Notes: generated by a model from the letters alone, not told the origin. A DNA stretch of 64,000 nucleotides from Hyphomonadaceae bacterium (GCA_016791425.1 JAEUMQ010000007.1:310001-374000), one strand, 5' to 3'. Positions 10,564 to 19,934 are shown, numbered from the stretch's first letter. Program-made: numbers and translations.

Positions 10564-10618
10564 GCTTTCCTCCCCCGTTCACGGGGAAGGTGGCCGCGCA
10601 GCGGCCGGAGGGGGCGCA
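10564..10618 (+). repeat. Family A (alpha) two-hairpin repeat
   Basis: Hairpin 1 is CTCCCCCGTTCACGGGGAAGG with one mismatch in the right arm. Hairpin 2 is GGCCGC-gca-GCGGCC, with tail GGAGGGGGCGCAAC. It follows the dnaJ stop codon. Confidence 0.85.
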
Positions 10619-10639
10619 ACATCCGCGGCGTTCGCCAAT

Positions 10640-10674
10640 TCCTCCCTCTGCAAGGGGGAGGTGAGGAGGGGGTC
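10640..10674 (+). repeat. Family B single-hairpin repeat
   Basis: CCTCCCTCTGCAAGGGGGAGG is followed by the family B tail TGAGGAGGGGGTC. It lies 22 nt after a family A copy, giving two different repeats in tandem between dnaJ and the DUF2339 gene. Confidence 0.8.
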
Positions 10675-10771
10675 AAATCCCCCGGGCGAAACCCCTTGCC
10701 CTGGCTTCCCGGACCCCGCCTAATCCCTTCCCGCGCCTCAACGCAGCGCGCCTTTTGATTTTCCGCTCGTT

Positions 10772-13417
10772 TTGCAGCATTCGGGGCGAGCTTTGGAGCT
10801 TTTCCTCCTCGCCGGCGCCGCGCTTGTCGCCTTTGGCGTAGTCGCCGCCCCCATCGTGCTGTGGGTGTCGTTTCGGCGCACGATTCAGCTCAGGTCCGCC
10901 CTGATCGAGGCCGCCGAGCGCATCGACCGTCTCGAGAACGCCCTCGCCTCCGCCCGCACTGGCGCGCCCCTCGCATTCCCCCCATCGAACGTCCCGGAGC
11001 CTGACCAGCGTCCGGCCCTCGCCCCACCGCGTCCCGAGGCGCCCCCGGAAACCCTTCCGGCCCCGCAACCGGAGCCCCGTCCCAACTTCCGCTCCCCCGC
11101 GTCGCCGCCCGAGGCCGCCCCGCCGCGCCCGGCATCTGAAGCCCCCTTCACCATCACCCCCAGCCTCGCCGCCCTCCTGGTCGGCGGCGTCGCCGTGGGC
11201 GTCTTCATCGCCGCTCTCTCCGAGCAGCTTTCAGGCGCCGCCGCGGCGGTCGTCGCGCTCATTGCCTCCAGCGCCGCCCTCGCGTTGGCCGAATGGCTCC
11301 GCCGCGCCCGCCCGCGCGCGCGCCGCACGTTCCTCTGTGGGCTGACGATCTTCGGCCTGGCCGCGGCCATGGCGAGCCTCGGCTTCGCATCGATCCGCTT
11401 CAACGCGCTTGACCCCGACATGGCCTTTCTCATCTGCGCGGCCGGCGTAGTCGGAGCGCTGCTCCTCTCCGAGCTTTACGGCGCGCCGATGCTGCTCTTC
11501 GGATTGCTTGCCGGCGCGACGCTCCCGATCGTGCTCGGGCCTGGCGCGGAGGGCGCCCTGCCGCGGCACGCCTTCCTGCTCGCGCTCGCAGCGATGGCGG
11601 TCTCCCTCGCGCGCCGCCGCGCCGAGCCGCTTTGGGCCTGGATTGGAACCGCCGCTGCGCTCGCCTGGAGCCTGGTCGCCGTCGCCGAGGCCGACGCCCC
11701 GCTTGAGGTCGGCGCCGCCGCGGCCGCCTTCGCCGCGCTCGCCGGCCTCGCCCTCGCCTACGCCTGGGAGCACGCCCGCGCCCCGCTCCGCCACTTCGGC
11801 GGCGACCACCCAGCGCCCACCGAGCCCCTCATCCTCGGCAGCACCGTCTGCCTCGCCGGCGCCCTGCTCACCGCCGGCCTCGCCGTCCGCGCCGGCCCGG
11901 ACGCCATCTGGGCGATCCCATTCCTGCTGATCCTCGTCGCCGGCGCGAGCCTAACCGCCGCCTGGGCCGAAGGCCTGGCCGCCGCCGCGCTCCTCGCCGC
12001 CGCGCTGGCCGCGGCGCTCCTCGCCGTCTGGCCAAACCCGCTGCACGAGCCAGGTCTCCTCATCTGCGCGCTCATCCTGACGCTCGTCTCCATCGCCGCC
12101 GGCTGGTGGATGCTGACCCGGGCCCGCCACGCCGCGCCCGGCGCACTGCTCGCCGCGCTTCTCCCCCTCGCTGCGCTCATCTGCGCTGAAGCGCGTCTGA
12201 TCACCTTTGAGGCCGCCGAGCTCTGGATCGGCGCCGCTCTGCTGCTGCTCGGCCTCAACCTTGTCCTCTTTGCGCGCACCTCGAAGACCGAAGCCTCCAG
12301 CCCCTTCGCCGCCGGGGCGCTCGTCGCAGCGTGCGCCGCCCTCGGCTTCCTCGCGCCCGACGCCTGGCGCGCGCCTGCCCTCGCGCTGGCCCTGCCGGCG
12401 CTCGCGCTGCTCGACCGCCGCGCCCATCAGCGCAGCCTCCGCCTTGCCGCCGCCGGATTGGCCGCCTTCGTGCTCTGGCGCCTGGCCGCGCCGCTCATCT
12501 CCGGCGTCCAGCCCATCGACGCCGCCCTTGCCCCTGGCGCGAACACCCTCGCCCTTTCGGTTGCCGCCTCCGCCGTGCTTTTCCTGATCGCCTCCCACCT
12601 CTTCCGCGGTGAAGCCGAGCACCTGGAATCCCGCGCCACCCGCACCCTCTTCGCTGCCGGCCTCCTGCTCCTGGGAACCGCCGCCTCAATCGGCGCGCAC
12701 CACGCCTTCAACCCCTTCGCATTCCACGTCCTCATCGCCAGCGTCGGTGAGATGGGCTGCCATCTGCTCGCCTGGACGCTGGCTGCGGCCGCGCTCGCCT
12801 GGCGCTTCGGCCCACGCCCTGGCGCGCTTCTCGCCTCCACCGAAACCGCGATGTTCGCCGGCGTCTCCGTCGCCGCGATCGGCCTCGGCTTCGTCTGGCT
12901 CAATCCATGGTGGGGCCTGGCGCCCGCGCCGGCCTACGGCCTCGCCTTCGGCTACGCCGCGCCCGCCTGCGCCTTCGCCCTTTCTGCGTGGCTCGCCGCC
13001 CTGCAGACCAAGCCGATCCGCGCCTGGCTTGCGGCGACCCTCTCCTTGGCGCTCTTCACCGCTTTCGCCACACTCCAGGTCCGCGCCAACTTCCACCCCG
13101 CCGACCTGCCCCACGCGCCGATCGCGCCAGCCGAGGGCTGGACCCTCACGATTGTCTGGGTCGTGATCGCCGCCACGCTCGCGATCGCCTTCGAGAGCTC
13201 CAGCCGCCGGATCCTGAGCGTGCTCGCCCGCGCGATCGCCGTCGCGGCGCTGATCAAGTCCGCCTTCTTCGATCTCGCCGACCTCGGCGGCTTTGCCCGC
13301 TTCGCCGCGATCGCCGGCGTCGGCCTCGCCTGCATCGGCATCCTCCTCTTGCGGAATCGCTTCTGGGCGTCCTTCCTCGGCCCGATGCCCGACCCCAACC
13401 TGACTCCGCCCCGATGA
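10772..13417 (+). CDS. DUF2339 family polytopic membrane protein
   Basis: An 881-residue inner-membrane protein. A first membrane segment (residues 8-32) is followed by a short coiled region (IEAAERIDRLENAL) and a Pro-rich linker (about 65-125). More than twenty hydrophobic segments then fill the rest. This layout is characteristic of DUF2339 predicted membrane proteins, whose function is unknown. The start is uncertain: TTG at 10772 opens the frame, but TTG at 10793 has the better purine run upstream (GGGGCGAG), and both keep the first membrane segment. The stop overlaps the dapB start as ATGA at 13414-13417, so the two genes are translationally coupled. Confidence 0.8.
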   Translation: MQHSGRALELFLLAGAALVAFGVVAAPIVLWVSFRRTIQLRSALIEAAERIDRLENALASARTGAPLAFPPSNVPEPDQRPALAPPRPEAPPETLPAPQPEPRPNFRSPASPPEAAPPRPASEAPFTITPSLAALLVGGVAVGVFIAALSEQLSGAAAAVVALIASSAALALAEWLRRARPRARRTFLCGLTIFGLAAAMASLGFASIRFNALDPDMAFLICAAGVVGALLLSELYGAPMLLFGLLAGATLPIVLGPGAEGALPRHAFLLALAAMAVSLARRRAEPLWAWIGTAAALAWSLVAVAEADAPLEVGAAAAAFAALAGLALAYAWEHARAPLRHFGGDHPAPTEPLILGSTVCLAGALLTAGLAVRAGPDAIWAIPFLLILVAGASLTAAWAEGLAAAALLAAALAAALLAVWPNPLHEPGLLICALILTLVSIAAGWWMLTRARHAAPGALLAALLPLAALICAEARLITFEAAELWIGAALLLLGLNLVLFARTSKTEASSPFAAGALVAACAALGFLAPDAWRAPALALALPALALLDRRAHQRSLRLAAAGLAAFVLWRLAAPLISGVQPIDAALAPGANTLALSVAASAVLFLIASHLFRGEAEHLESRATRTLFAAGLLLLGTAASIGAHHAFNPFAFHVLIASVGEMGCHLLAWTLAAAALAWRFGPRPGALLASTETAMFAGVSVAAIGLGFVWLNPWWGLAPAPAYGLAFGYAAPACAFALSAWLAALQTKPIRAWLAATLSLALFTAFATLQVRANFHPADLPHAPIAPAEGWTLTIVWVVIAATLAIAFESSSRRILSVLARAIAVAALIKSAFFDLADLGGFARFAAIAGVGLACIGILLLRNRFWASFLGPMPDPNLTPPR

Positions 13418-14175
13418 GACTGGCGATCGCCGGCGCCGCGGGCCGCATGGGCCAGGCGCTCATCCGCGCCGCGCGCAGCGCACCCGACTGCGAGATCGTC
13501 GGCGGCACAGAGCGCACGCCGCCACAGGCCTACGACATCCCGCTTTCCACCGATCCCGCCGAAGCCGCGAAGACCGCCGACATCTGGATCGACTTTACTT
13601 CGCCGGACGCGACCATCGCGGCGCTGAAATCCCTCGAACGCACGCCCGTCCGCGCCGCCATCATCGGCACGACCGGCCTCGACGAGGCCCAGGAACAGGC
13701 GATCGCCGCCGCCGCAAGCCGTCTCGCCATCGTCCGCTCCGGCAATTTCTCGGCGGGCGTCACGCTCCTCGCCGCGCTCGTCGAGGAAGCCGCCCGCCGC
13801 CTCGGCCCCAGCTGGGACATCGAGATCCTGGAGGCGCATCACCGCCGCAAGGTCGATGCTCCCTCCGGCACTGCGCTCCTTCTCGGCGAAGCCGCCGCCA
13901 AAGGCCGCAATGCGAACTTGAACGACCTCCGCACGCCCGCGCGCGACGGCCTCACCGGCGCCCGCAAAGACGGGTCGATCGGCTTCGCCTCGCTCCGCGC
14001 CGGCGGCATCGTCGGCGAGCACGAAGTCACGTTCGCATCGGAAACCGAGATCGTGCGCCTGAGCCACGAAGCGCTCGACCGCGCCATCTTCGCCGACGGC
14101 GCGCTCCGCGCCGCGCGCTGGGCCTTCGCCAAGCCGCCCGGCCTCTACTCGATGCGGGACGTGCTCGGCCTATAG
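13414..14175 (+). CDS. dapB: 4-hydroxy-tetrahydrodipicolinate reductase
   Basis: This 253-residue NAD(P)H-dependent enzyme reduces HTPA in the lysine/diaminopimelate pathway. The N-terminal nucleotide fold has GAAGRMG (residues 7-13). The signature EAHHRRKVDAPSGTA carries catalytic H142-H143 and K146. The C-terminal closing segment SMRDVLGL is normal. ATG at 13414 overlaps the preceding stop codon (ATGA). The last 31 nt run antisense to the end of the DUF2244 gene. Confidence 0.95.
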   Translation: MRLAIAGAAGRMGQALIRAARSAPDCEIVGGTERTPPQAYDIPLSTDPAEAAKTADIWIDFTSPDATIAALKSLERTPVRAAIIGTTGLDEAQEQAIAAAASRLAIVRSGNFSAGVTLLAALVEEAARRLGPSWDIEILEAHHRRKVDAPSGTALLLGEAAAKGRNANLNDLRTPARDGLTGARKDGSIGFASLRAGGIVGEHEVTFASETEIVRLSHEALDRAIFADGALRAARWAFAKPPGLYSMRDVLGL

Positions 14176-14660
14176 TCTTTCGCTCGACCCAACGCTTCGG
14201 TCAGCGCCTTCGCGAAATCCCCGCGCTCCAGCGGCGAGAGGAACGCCCCCACCCGCACCTGCCGCCCTGCCGACGCGATCGCCACCGACCGCTCGTCCGC
14301 ACTCACCCGCGCCCACATCGGGCTCACCATCCAATGCGCCTCGCGCCCGCGGCCCGAATGCCGCGACACCAGCACCCGGTCGGCAGCCACCGCCACCCGC
14401 TCATGCGCCCGCGCCGCGCGATAATTCAGCTCGAACGCCAGCCACAACAGGCCGACGTCGAGCAGCAGGAAGAACGCCACCGGATAGGCGCCCTGCAGCA
14501 GAAAGACGGTTGTCACCGCCACATCCACCGCCGCGAACCCGCAGATCACGTACACGAACGCCTTGCGCGACAAGCTCCGGTGCGGCGTCAGCACCGCATC
14601 GAAGAAGAGCGGTCCCTTCTCCGCCGGCCGCTCTCTGAGGCGCTCCCAATTCGGGCTCAT
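14145..14660 (-). CDS. DUF2244 domain-containing membrane protein
   Basis: A 171-residue protein of unknown function. The N-terminal FFDAVLTPHRSLSRKAF block is a recognisable DUF2244 signature. Two adjacent membrane segments follow (about residues 34-52 and 58-77), then a soluble C-terminal domain. A TTG at 14669 would add three residues. I prefer ATG at 14660 (MSPNWERL), which has GGA 6-8 nt upstream. It converges on dapB and overlaps its last 31 nt. Confidence 0.82.
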   Translation of the reverse strand: MSPNWERLRERPAEKGPLFFDAVLTPHRSLSRKAFVYVICGFAAVDVAVTTVFLLQGAYPVAFFLLLDVGLLWLAFELNYRAARAHERVAVAADRVLVSRHSGRGREAHWMVSPMWARVSADERSVAIASAGRQVRVGAFLSPLERGDFAKALTEALGRAKDYRPSTSRIE

Positions 14661-14751
14661 CTCATCCAACTTGGGTCAATCCGCGTACCAAGCCAACCGG
14701 CGTTTGCGGTCACGATCTGTGACCTCAAAACTCCACGGCTCAAACTGAGGC

Positions 14752-14796
14752 TCACCCCTCCCCGTTGCGGGGAGGGGTAGGGGTGGGGGGCGTGCA
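14752..14796 (+). repeat. Family C single-hairpin repeat
   Basis: CCCCTCCCCGTTGCGGGGAGGGG is followed by TAGGGGTGGGGGGCGTGCAG. The sequence resembles the copies at 19891 and 31495. It lies between the divergent DUF2244 and nth genes. Confidence 0.78.
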
Positions 14797-14871
14797 GGAA
14801 AAACGAGCGCATCGTCGCTGAGCGTTTCAGCTGCGATTCAATTCAGAGAGAATGCGCGCTAGACCGCTCTG

Positions 14872-15630
14872 ATGTCGCGCTCCGGCCTCCTCACCAAGAA
14901 ACAAGCCGCGGAAGTCTTCGCCCGCCTCGCCAAGGATCGCCCCGATCCGCGCACCGAGCTCGACTATTCCGACCCTTTCACGCTCCTCGTCTCGGTCGTG
15001 CTCTCCGCGCAAGCCACCGACGTCTCCGTCAACAAGGCCACGCCCGCGCTCTTCAAGGCCGCCCCCACGCCGCAGAAAATGGCCGATCTCGGCGCCGAGG
15101 GCATCGCGCCTTTCATCAAGACCATCGGCCTCTGGCGCATGAAGGCCAAGAACGTCGCTGCTCTATCCCGCACGCTCATCGAAGAACACAACGGCGAAGT
15201 CCCGCGCGATCGCGACGCGCTCCAAGCCCTCCCCGGCGTCGGCCGCAAGACCGCCAACGTCGTCCTTGCCGAAGCCTTCGGCGAAGGCACGATCGCGGTG
15301 GATACCCACGTCTTCCGCGTTTCGAATCGCATCGGCCTGTCGAAAGGAAAAACGCCCGACCAGGTCGAAGCCCACCTCATGCGCCTATGCCCGCCGGAAT
15401 ATCTCCGCGGCGCGCACCACTGGCTCATCCTGCACGGACGTTACGTCTGTCAGGCCCGGCTGCCCGATTGCCCCGCCTGCGCGGTCCGCGATCTTTGCCG
15501 GTTCCGCGGCAAGACCACGCCAGAATCGCCTGCTCGGCCGGCCGCTTCCGCCCGCGGCTCGCTCAGTGTACGGACCAAGCCGCGCGCGAAGAAATCCGCG
15601 GCCGCCGGCGCAAAGACGAGGAAGAAATAG
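14872..15630 (+). CDS. nth: Endonuclease III (DNA glycosylase/AP lyase)
   Basis: This 252-residue base-excision repair enzyme removes oxidised pyrimidines. The helix-hairpin-helix motif LPGVGRKTANVV contains catalytic K126. The catalytic aspartate is D144 in VDTHVFR. A [4Fe-4S] site follows, C193-x6-C200-x2-C203-x5-C209. A basic tail of about 40 residues (many K, R, A) extends beyond the family core. The last 181 nt, encoding the Fe-S loop and tail, overlap the 3' end of the convergent ATP-grasp gene. ATG at 14872 was chosen; the ribosome site is weak. Confidence 0.94.
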   Translation: MSRSGLLTKKQAAEVFARLAKDRPDPRTELDYSDPFTLLVSVVLSAQATDVSVNKATPALFKAAPTPQKMADLGAEGIAPFIKTIGLWRMKAKNVAALSRTLIEEHNGEVPRDRDALQALPGVGRKTANVVLAEAFGEGTIAVDTHVFRVSNRIGLSKGKTPDQVEAHLMRLCPPEYLRGAHHWLILHGRYVCQARLPDCPACAVRDLCRFRGKTTPESPARPAASARGSLSVRTKPRAKKSAAAGAKTRKK

Positions 15631-16445
15631 GGCTCGATCAGCTCAAGCTCGTTGATCCGCCAATCGCCGCCCTGCCCGCGCAGGAGATCCACCCGCGCAT
15701 AGAGCGCCTCGCCCGGCGCCGCGTTCAGAGCCATCTCCGCGACTTCCCGCGCCCCCGGCGGCGGCGCGATCACCGTGAACCGCGCGTCGAGATCGCTCGC
15801 GCTCCACCGGCCCGCCCGCGGCTTCCGCCGGATCGCGTAGGCCAGCGCGCCGCCGAAATAGAGCAGCGAGATCTCCCCGTCCTCCTGCACGGACGGCAGG
15901 AACGGCTGGATCATCGCCGCCCCTTGCGGTCCCAGCGCAAGATCGCCCGCGCTCCAGCTGTTGCGCTTGAGCCGCAACAGGCCTTCCGCGCTTGCGCCCA
16001 ATTGCGGCTTCACCACGAGCTCCGCCGCGTCGAGGTCCTCGAACGCTCGCGCCACCCGCGCCGCATCGAGCGCCTCGGTCCAGATCGTATCGACGGTCCG
16101 GACGCCCGCCTGTTCGAGCTGCCGCAGATAGGTCTTGCGCGCGTTCCAGCGAATGAGATCGGGCGCGTTCAGCACCCGCACGCCCGCCGCCGCATGCGCA
16201 TCGAGCTGATCGAGGAACGCGTCGGCCCGCTTGGTGTAGTCCCAGCACGAGCGCACCACCGCCGCCTCGAACCCGCGCACGCCGAGCGTCGCATCGTCCC
16301 AGAACGCCGGCTCCAGCCACACCCCGAGCCGTTGCGCCGCCGCGCGCAGCAGCTCGAAATCCCCCTGATCGTAAGGGGGGACCCCTCCTGCCGGCACGGA
16401 CTCGCCGCAATAGGTCCGACAGGTGAGATAGGCGACCCGCTTCAT
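15450..16445 (-). CDS. ATP-grasp fold protein (glutathione synthetase/RimK-like)
   Basis: A 331-residue protein resembling the group of ATP-grasp proteins that begin MKRVAYLTC and contain VVRSCWDYT and LNAPDLIRWNARKTYL. Further along are VVKPQLGASAEG (nucleotide/Mg site region) and RINELELIEPYFFL (metal-binding end of the fold). Such enzymes join a carboxylate to an amine or thiol, but the substrates here are unknown. The last roughly 40 residues (from LSEPRAEAAGR) are low-complexity and antisense to the Fe-S part of nth, so they are probably a read-through extension. ATG at 16445 overlaps the upstream lipoprotein stop (ATGA). Confidence 0.75.
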   Translation of the reverse strand: MKRVAYLTCRTYCGESVPAGGVPPYDQGDFELLRAAAQRLGVWLEPAFWDDATLGVRGFEAAVVRSCWDYTKRADAFLDQLDAHAAAGVRVLNAPDLIRWNARKTYLRQLEQAGVRTVDTIWTEALDAARVARAFEDLDAAELVVKPQLGASAEGLLRLKRNSWSAGDLALGPQGAAMIQPFLPSVQEDGEISLLYFGGALAYAIRRKPRAGRWSASDLDARFTVIAPPPGAREVAEMALNAAPGEALYARVDLLRGQGGDWRINELELIEPYFFLVFAPAAADFFARGLVRTLSEPRAEAAGRAGDSGVVLPRNRQRSRTAQAGQSGSRA

Positions 16446-16861
16446 GACGTCCCGTCTCGCGTTCTATGGCGCGCCTCCGCGGCGGCCGCGCACTCGGCCA
16501 GCTCGGGCGCCTGCGCCTCCGCGCGCGCCGGCTGGGCGCTCGCCTCGGAAAGCCGGAATTCATTACGCCCGTCGGCGGCGAAAACCAGCACCAGCGCGCA
16601 GGATTCCAGCCTGTAGGTGAGGATCGCGCCCGCGCCCTCGCGCCGTTGCACGTCCGGCTGCCCGAATGTCCGCGACAGCGCCGTCAGCGACGGCGCATCG
16701 GCCTGGCCCGCCCGCGCCAGGAGCGTCGCAAGCGGCGTCGGCGCGGGGGCCGCAGCCGGCGTCGGCGCGACGGTCGCTGTCGTGGTCGTGGTGGCGGCGC
16801 ACCCACCGAGCACCCCCCCGGCGACGGCGGCGACGGCGAATCGCGCGAATCTCTTCCACAT
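16442..16861 (-). CDS. Small predicted lipoprotein, function unknown
   Basis: The 139-residue protein has a lipoprotein signal MWKRFARFAVAAVAGGVLGGC, with the lipobox cysteine at residue 21. An Ala/Pro/Thr linker follows, then a compact domain (LATLLARAGQ to AADGRNEFRLSEA). The arrangement resembles small periplasmic lipoproteins of Caulobacterales, but I recognise no family. The frame is open upstream, but ATG at 16861 gives the signal peptide. The stop codon overlaps the start of the ATP-grasp gene (ATGA), so the two are translationally coupled. Confidence 0.7.
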   Translation of the reverse strand: MWKRFARFAVAAVAGGVLGGCAATTTTTATVAPTPAAAPAPTPLATLLARAGQADAPSLTALSRTFGQPDVQRREGAGAILTYRLESCALVLVFAADGRNEFRLSEASAQPARAEAQAPELAECAAAAEARHRTRDGTS

Positions 16862-17004
16862 GCGGCGGGACGATGCAGGCGACCGCCCCCCGAGGCAATG
16901 CCGGCTCTGCTGGCCTGCACCGCTGGACATGCGCCCCGCCCGCCTCCAAAACGGCCCGTCCCGAAAGGCTGGGGTCAGCCTGGGGTCAGGTGGAGGGTTT
17001 GGAT

Positions 17005-18000
17005 TTGGGGGCGAATTTCGATGTGGTCGCTGTCGGGAACGCGATTGTCGACATCCTGCAGGCGACGCCGGACGCCTTCCTTGAGAAGGAGACGATCGCC
17101 AAGGGCGGCATGACCCTCATCGACGAGACCCGCGCCGACCACCTGACCGCGCTCTTCGACAAGGCCGTCATCCAGGCCGGCGGCTCCGCCGCCAACACCG
17201 TCACCGGCGTCGCCAGCTTCGGCGGCAAGGCCGGCTATATCGGCAAGGTCGCCGACGACGCCCTCGGGCGCGACTTCACCAAGGCCTTCCGCGCCGCCGG
17301 CGTCACCTTCGAGACGGCCGCGCGCCCCACGCCGCCCGGCACCGCCCGTTGCCTCATCGCCGTCACGCCCGACGGCCAGCGCTCGATGAGCACCTATCTC
17401 GGCGCCTCCACGCTTCTGGAATCCAGGGACCTGGACAAGGACCTCATCCAGTCCGGCAAGATCACCTTCCTCGAGGGCTATCTCTTCGACCGCGACGAAG
17501 CGAAGGCCGCCTTTGTCAAAGCCGCCGAGTTCGCCCGCGCCGCCGGCCGCAAGGTCGCCCTCACGCTGTCGGACACCTTCTGCGTCGATCGCCACCGCGC
17601 CTCCTTCCGCCAGCTGGTCGAGGGCCACATCGACATCCTCTTCGCCAACGAGGCCGAGATCCTCAGCCTCTACGAAACGCGCGACTTCCACGCCGCCCTC
17701 AACACCGCGCGCGCCGCGTGCCCGCTGGTCGCCGTCACGCGCTCCGAAAAGGGCTCGGTGATCGCGATCGACAAGGAAACGGTGAACGTCGCCGCCGAGC
17801 CTGGCGTGAAGGTCGTCGATACGACCGGCGCTGGCGATCTCTACGCCGCGGGCTTCCTCTACGGCGCCGCGCGCGGCTTCGAGGTTGCCGCCTGCGGCGC
17901 GCTCGGCTCTCTCGCGGCTGCCGAAGTGATCTCGCACATGGGACCGCGTCCGGAAGCGAACCTGAAGCAGCTGGCTGAGCGCAAGGGCTTGGCCGTGTAA
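17005..18000 (+). CDS. PfkB-family carbohydrate/adenosine kinase
   Basis: This 331-residue ribokinase-fold kinase phosphorylates a sugar or nucleoside hydroxyl. N-terminal motifs DVVAVGNAIVDI and GGSAANTV bind substrate. The C-terminal DTTGAGDLYAAG carries the catalytic aspartate (about residue 278) and the anion hole. Length and the FLEGYLFDRDEAK segment fit the adenosine-kinase-like branch. No ATG is available. I chose TTG at 17005 because GGAGGG (16992-16997) lies exactly 7 nt upstream; GTG at 16990 or TTG at 16999 would be too early for that site. Confidence 0.87.
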   Translation: MGANFDVVAVGNAIVDILQATPDAFLEKETIAKGGMTLIDETRADHLTALFDKAVIQAGGSAANTVTGVASFGGKAGYIGKVADDALGRDFTKAFRAAGVTFETAARPTPPGTARCLIAVTPDGQRSMSTYLGASTLLESRDLDKDLIQSGKITFLEGYLFDRDEAKAAFVKAAEFARAAGRKVALTLSDTFCVDRHRASFRQLVEGHIDILFANEAEILSLYETRDFHAALNTARAACPLVAVTRSEKGSVIAIDKETVNVAAEPGVKVVDTTGAGDLYAAGFLYGAARGFEVAACGALGSLAAAEVISHMGPRPEANLKQLAERKGLAV

Positions 18001-18056
18001 GAAAGGCGTGAACGCCGCTGCCCGCGCGATGGACTTTGCCTCGCGCGGGAGAGAAA

Positions 18057-19871
18057 ATGGCGGGCGCGGGGAGGAGTGTGGCTTTGCAGCCGACCGATAC
18101 CAAGTCGCCCGACTATTTTCACAAGGTTGTCGATTGCCAATGGGCGTGCCCCGCTCATACGCCGGTGCCCGAATACATCCGATTGATCGCGGCCGGCCGG
18201 TACGCCGACGCCTACATGATCAATTGGCGCTCCAACGTGTTCCCCGGCATTCTCGGCCGCACCTGCGATCGCCCGTGTGAGCCCGCCTGCCGTCGCGGCC
18301 GCGTCGAGGAAGAGCCGGTCGCGATCTGCCGCCTGAAGCGCGTCGCCGCCGACAACAAGGGCGAAGTCTCCGCACGCATGCCGCACGCGCCGCCGCAGAA
18401 GAACGGCAAGCGCATCGCCTGCGTCGGCGCCGGCCCCGCCTCGCTCACCGTCGCGCGCGATCTCGCCGAGATCGGCTACGAAGTGATCGTCTTCGACGGC
18501 GAGAAGAAATCCGGCGGCATGATCCGCAGCCAGATCCCGCGTTTCCGCCTTCCCGAGAACGTCATCGACGAGGAAGTCGACTACATCACCGGCATCGGCA
18601 ATATCGAGCTCAGGCTGGACCAGCCGATCGTCTCGATGAAAGCTTTGCTCGTGGAGCAATACGACGCGATCTTCGTCGGTTGCGGCGCCCCACGCGGCCG
18701 CGATCTCGACATCCCCGGCCGGGTCGAGGCCGCCGCCAACATCCATGTCGGCATCGACTGGCTCTCCAACGTCTCGTTCGGCCACATCGACAAGATCGGC
18801 AAGCGCGTCATCGTGCTTGGCGGCGGCAACACCGCGATGGATTGCTGCCGCACCTCCCGCCGCCTCGGCGGCGAGGACGTGAAGGTCGTCGTCCGCTCCG
18901 GCTTCGACGAGATGAAGGCGAGCCCCTGGGAGAAGGAGGACGCGATGCACGAGGGCATCCCGATCCTCAACTTCCTCACCCCGAAGGCCTTCATCCACCA
19001 GAACGGCAAGCTCACCGGCATGACCTTCGAAGTCGTCGCCGCCAAGTACGATGAGAAAGGCCGCCGCTCCCTCGTCCCTACCGGCGAGCCCGACCAGCAC
19101 TTCGAATGCGACGACGTGCTCATCGCCGTCGGCCAGGAGAACGCCTTCCCCTGGATCGAGCGCGACGCCGGCATCGCCTTCGACAAATGGGGCCTGCCTG
19201 AGCTCAACGGCGGCACGTTCCAATCGACGCAAGCGAAGGTCTTCTTCGGCGGCGATTCCGCTTACGGTCCGAAGAACATCATCTGGGCCGTCGCCCATGG
19301 CCACGACGCCGCAATCTCCATCGATCTCTTTTGTCAGGGTAAGGACGTTTCGGTCCGCCCGCCGCCGGTCGTGCAAATGTCGTCCCAGAAGATGGGCATC
19401 CACGAATGGTCCTACGACAACGACATCAGCGCCGACATCCGCTTCAAGTCCGCCCATCGCCCGCTCGCTGAATCGCTCGGCAACCTCCACATCGAATCCG
19501 AGCTCGGCTTCGACCAGAAGGTCGGCTTCCTGGAAGCCCAGCGCTGCCTCAATTGCGACGTCCAGACGGTCTTCAACGCGCCGCTCTGCATCGAATGCGA
19601 CGCCTGCGTCGATATCTGCCCGATGGACTGCATCACCTTCACCGAGAACGCGGACGAAGACACCCTGCGCTCGAACCTCACCGCGCCAGCGCTCAACAAG
19701 TCCCAAGACATCATGGTCTCAGCGCCCCTGAAGCAGACCGGGCGCGTCATGGCCAAGGACGAGGACGTCTGCCTCCATTGCGGCCTCTGCGCCGAGCGCT
19801 GCCCCACCGGCGCCTGGGACATGCAGCGTTTCCTCCTCGACACCGCGAAGGCAGGCGCATGCGCCCGCTGA
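18057..19871 (+). CDS. GltD-like NAD(P)H/flavin oxidoreductase with N- and C-terminal Fe-S domains
   Basis: This 604-residue multidomain electron-transfer protein opens with a GltD/NfnB-type Fe-S region, with cysteines at 27, 31, 70, 74, 78 and 91. An FAD fold follows (IACVGAGPASLTVARDLAE, about 120-138), then an NAD(P) fold (VIVLGGGNTAMDCC, about 252-265). The C-terminus has a ferredoxin-like part with C-x2-C and CIECDACVDICP clusters and a second CLHCGLCAERCP cluster (about 572-583). It probably exchanges electrons between NAD(P)H and the 2-oxoacid oxidoreductase encoded just downstream. ATG at 18057 has GGGAGAG upstream; GTG at 18078 is a weaker alternative. Partner and direction of electron flow are inferred. 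Confidence 0.85.
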   Translation: MAGAGRSVALQPTDTKSPDYFHKVVDCQWACPAHTPVPEYIRLIAAGRYADAYMINWRSNVFPGILGRTCDRPCEPACRRGRVEEEPVAICRLKRVAADNKGEVSARMPHAPPQKNGKRIACVGAGPASLTVARDLAEIGYEVIVFDGEKKSGGMIRSQIPRFRLPENVIDEEVDYITGIGNIELRLDQPIVSMKALLVEQYDAIFVGCGAPRGRDLDIPGRVEAAANIHVGIDWLSNVSFGHIDKIGKRVIVLGGGNTAMDCCRTSRRLGGEDVKVVVRSGFDEMKASPWEKEDAMHEGIPILNFLTPKAFIHQNGKLTGMTFEVVAAKYDEKGRRSLVPTGEPDQHFECDDVLIAVGQENAFPWIERDAGIAFDKWGLPELNGGTFQSTQAKVFFGGDSAYGPKNIIWAVAHGHDAAISIDLFCQGKDVSVRPPPVVQMSSQKMGIHEWSYDNDISADIRFKSAHRPLAESLGNLHIESELGFDQKVGFLEAQRCLNCDVQTVFNAPLCIECDACVDICPMDCITFTENADEDTLRSNLTAPALNKSQDIMVSAPLKQTGRVMAKDEDVCLHCGLCAERCPTGAWDMQRFLLDTAKAGACAR

Positions 19872-19890
19872 CTCTCCGTATACAGACTAA

Positions 19891-19934
19891 AGCGTCCCCT
19901 CCCCCCTTGCGGGGGAGGGTAGGGAGGGGGGGCG
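19891..19934 (+). repeat. Family C single-hairpin repeat
   Basis: CTCCCCCCTTGCGGGGGAGGG is followed by TAGGGAGGGGGGCGTGCAG. It is preceded by CGTATACAGACTAAAGCG, a degenerate form of the shared 5' flank. It lies between the GltD-like gene and korA. Confidence 0.82.
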
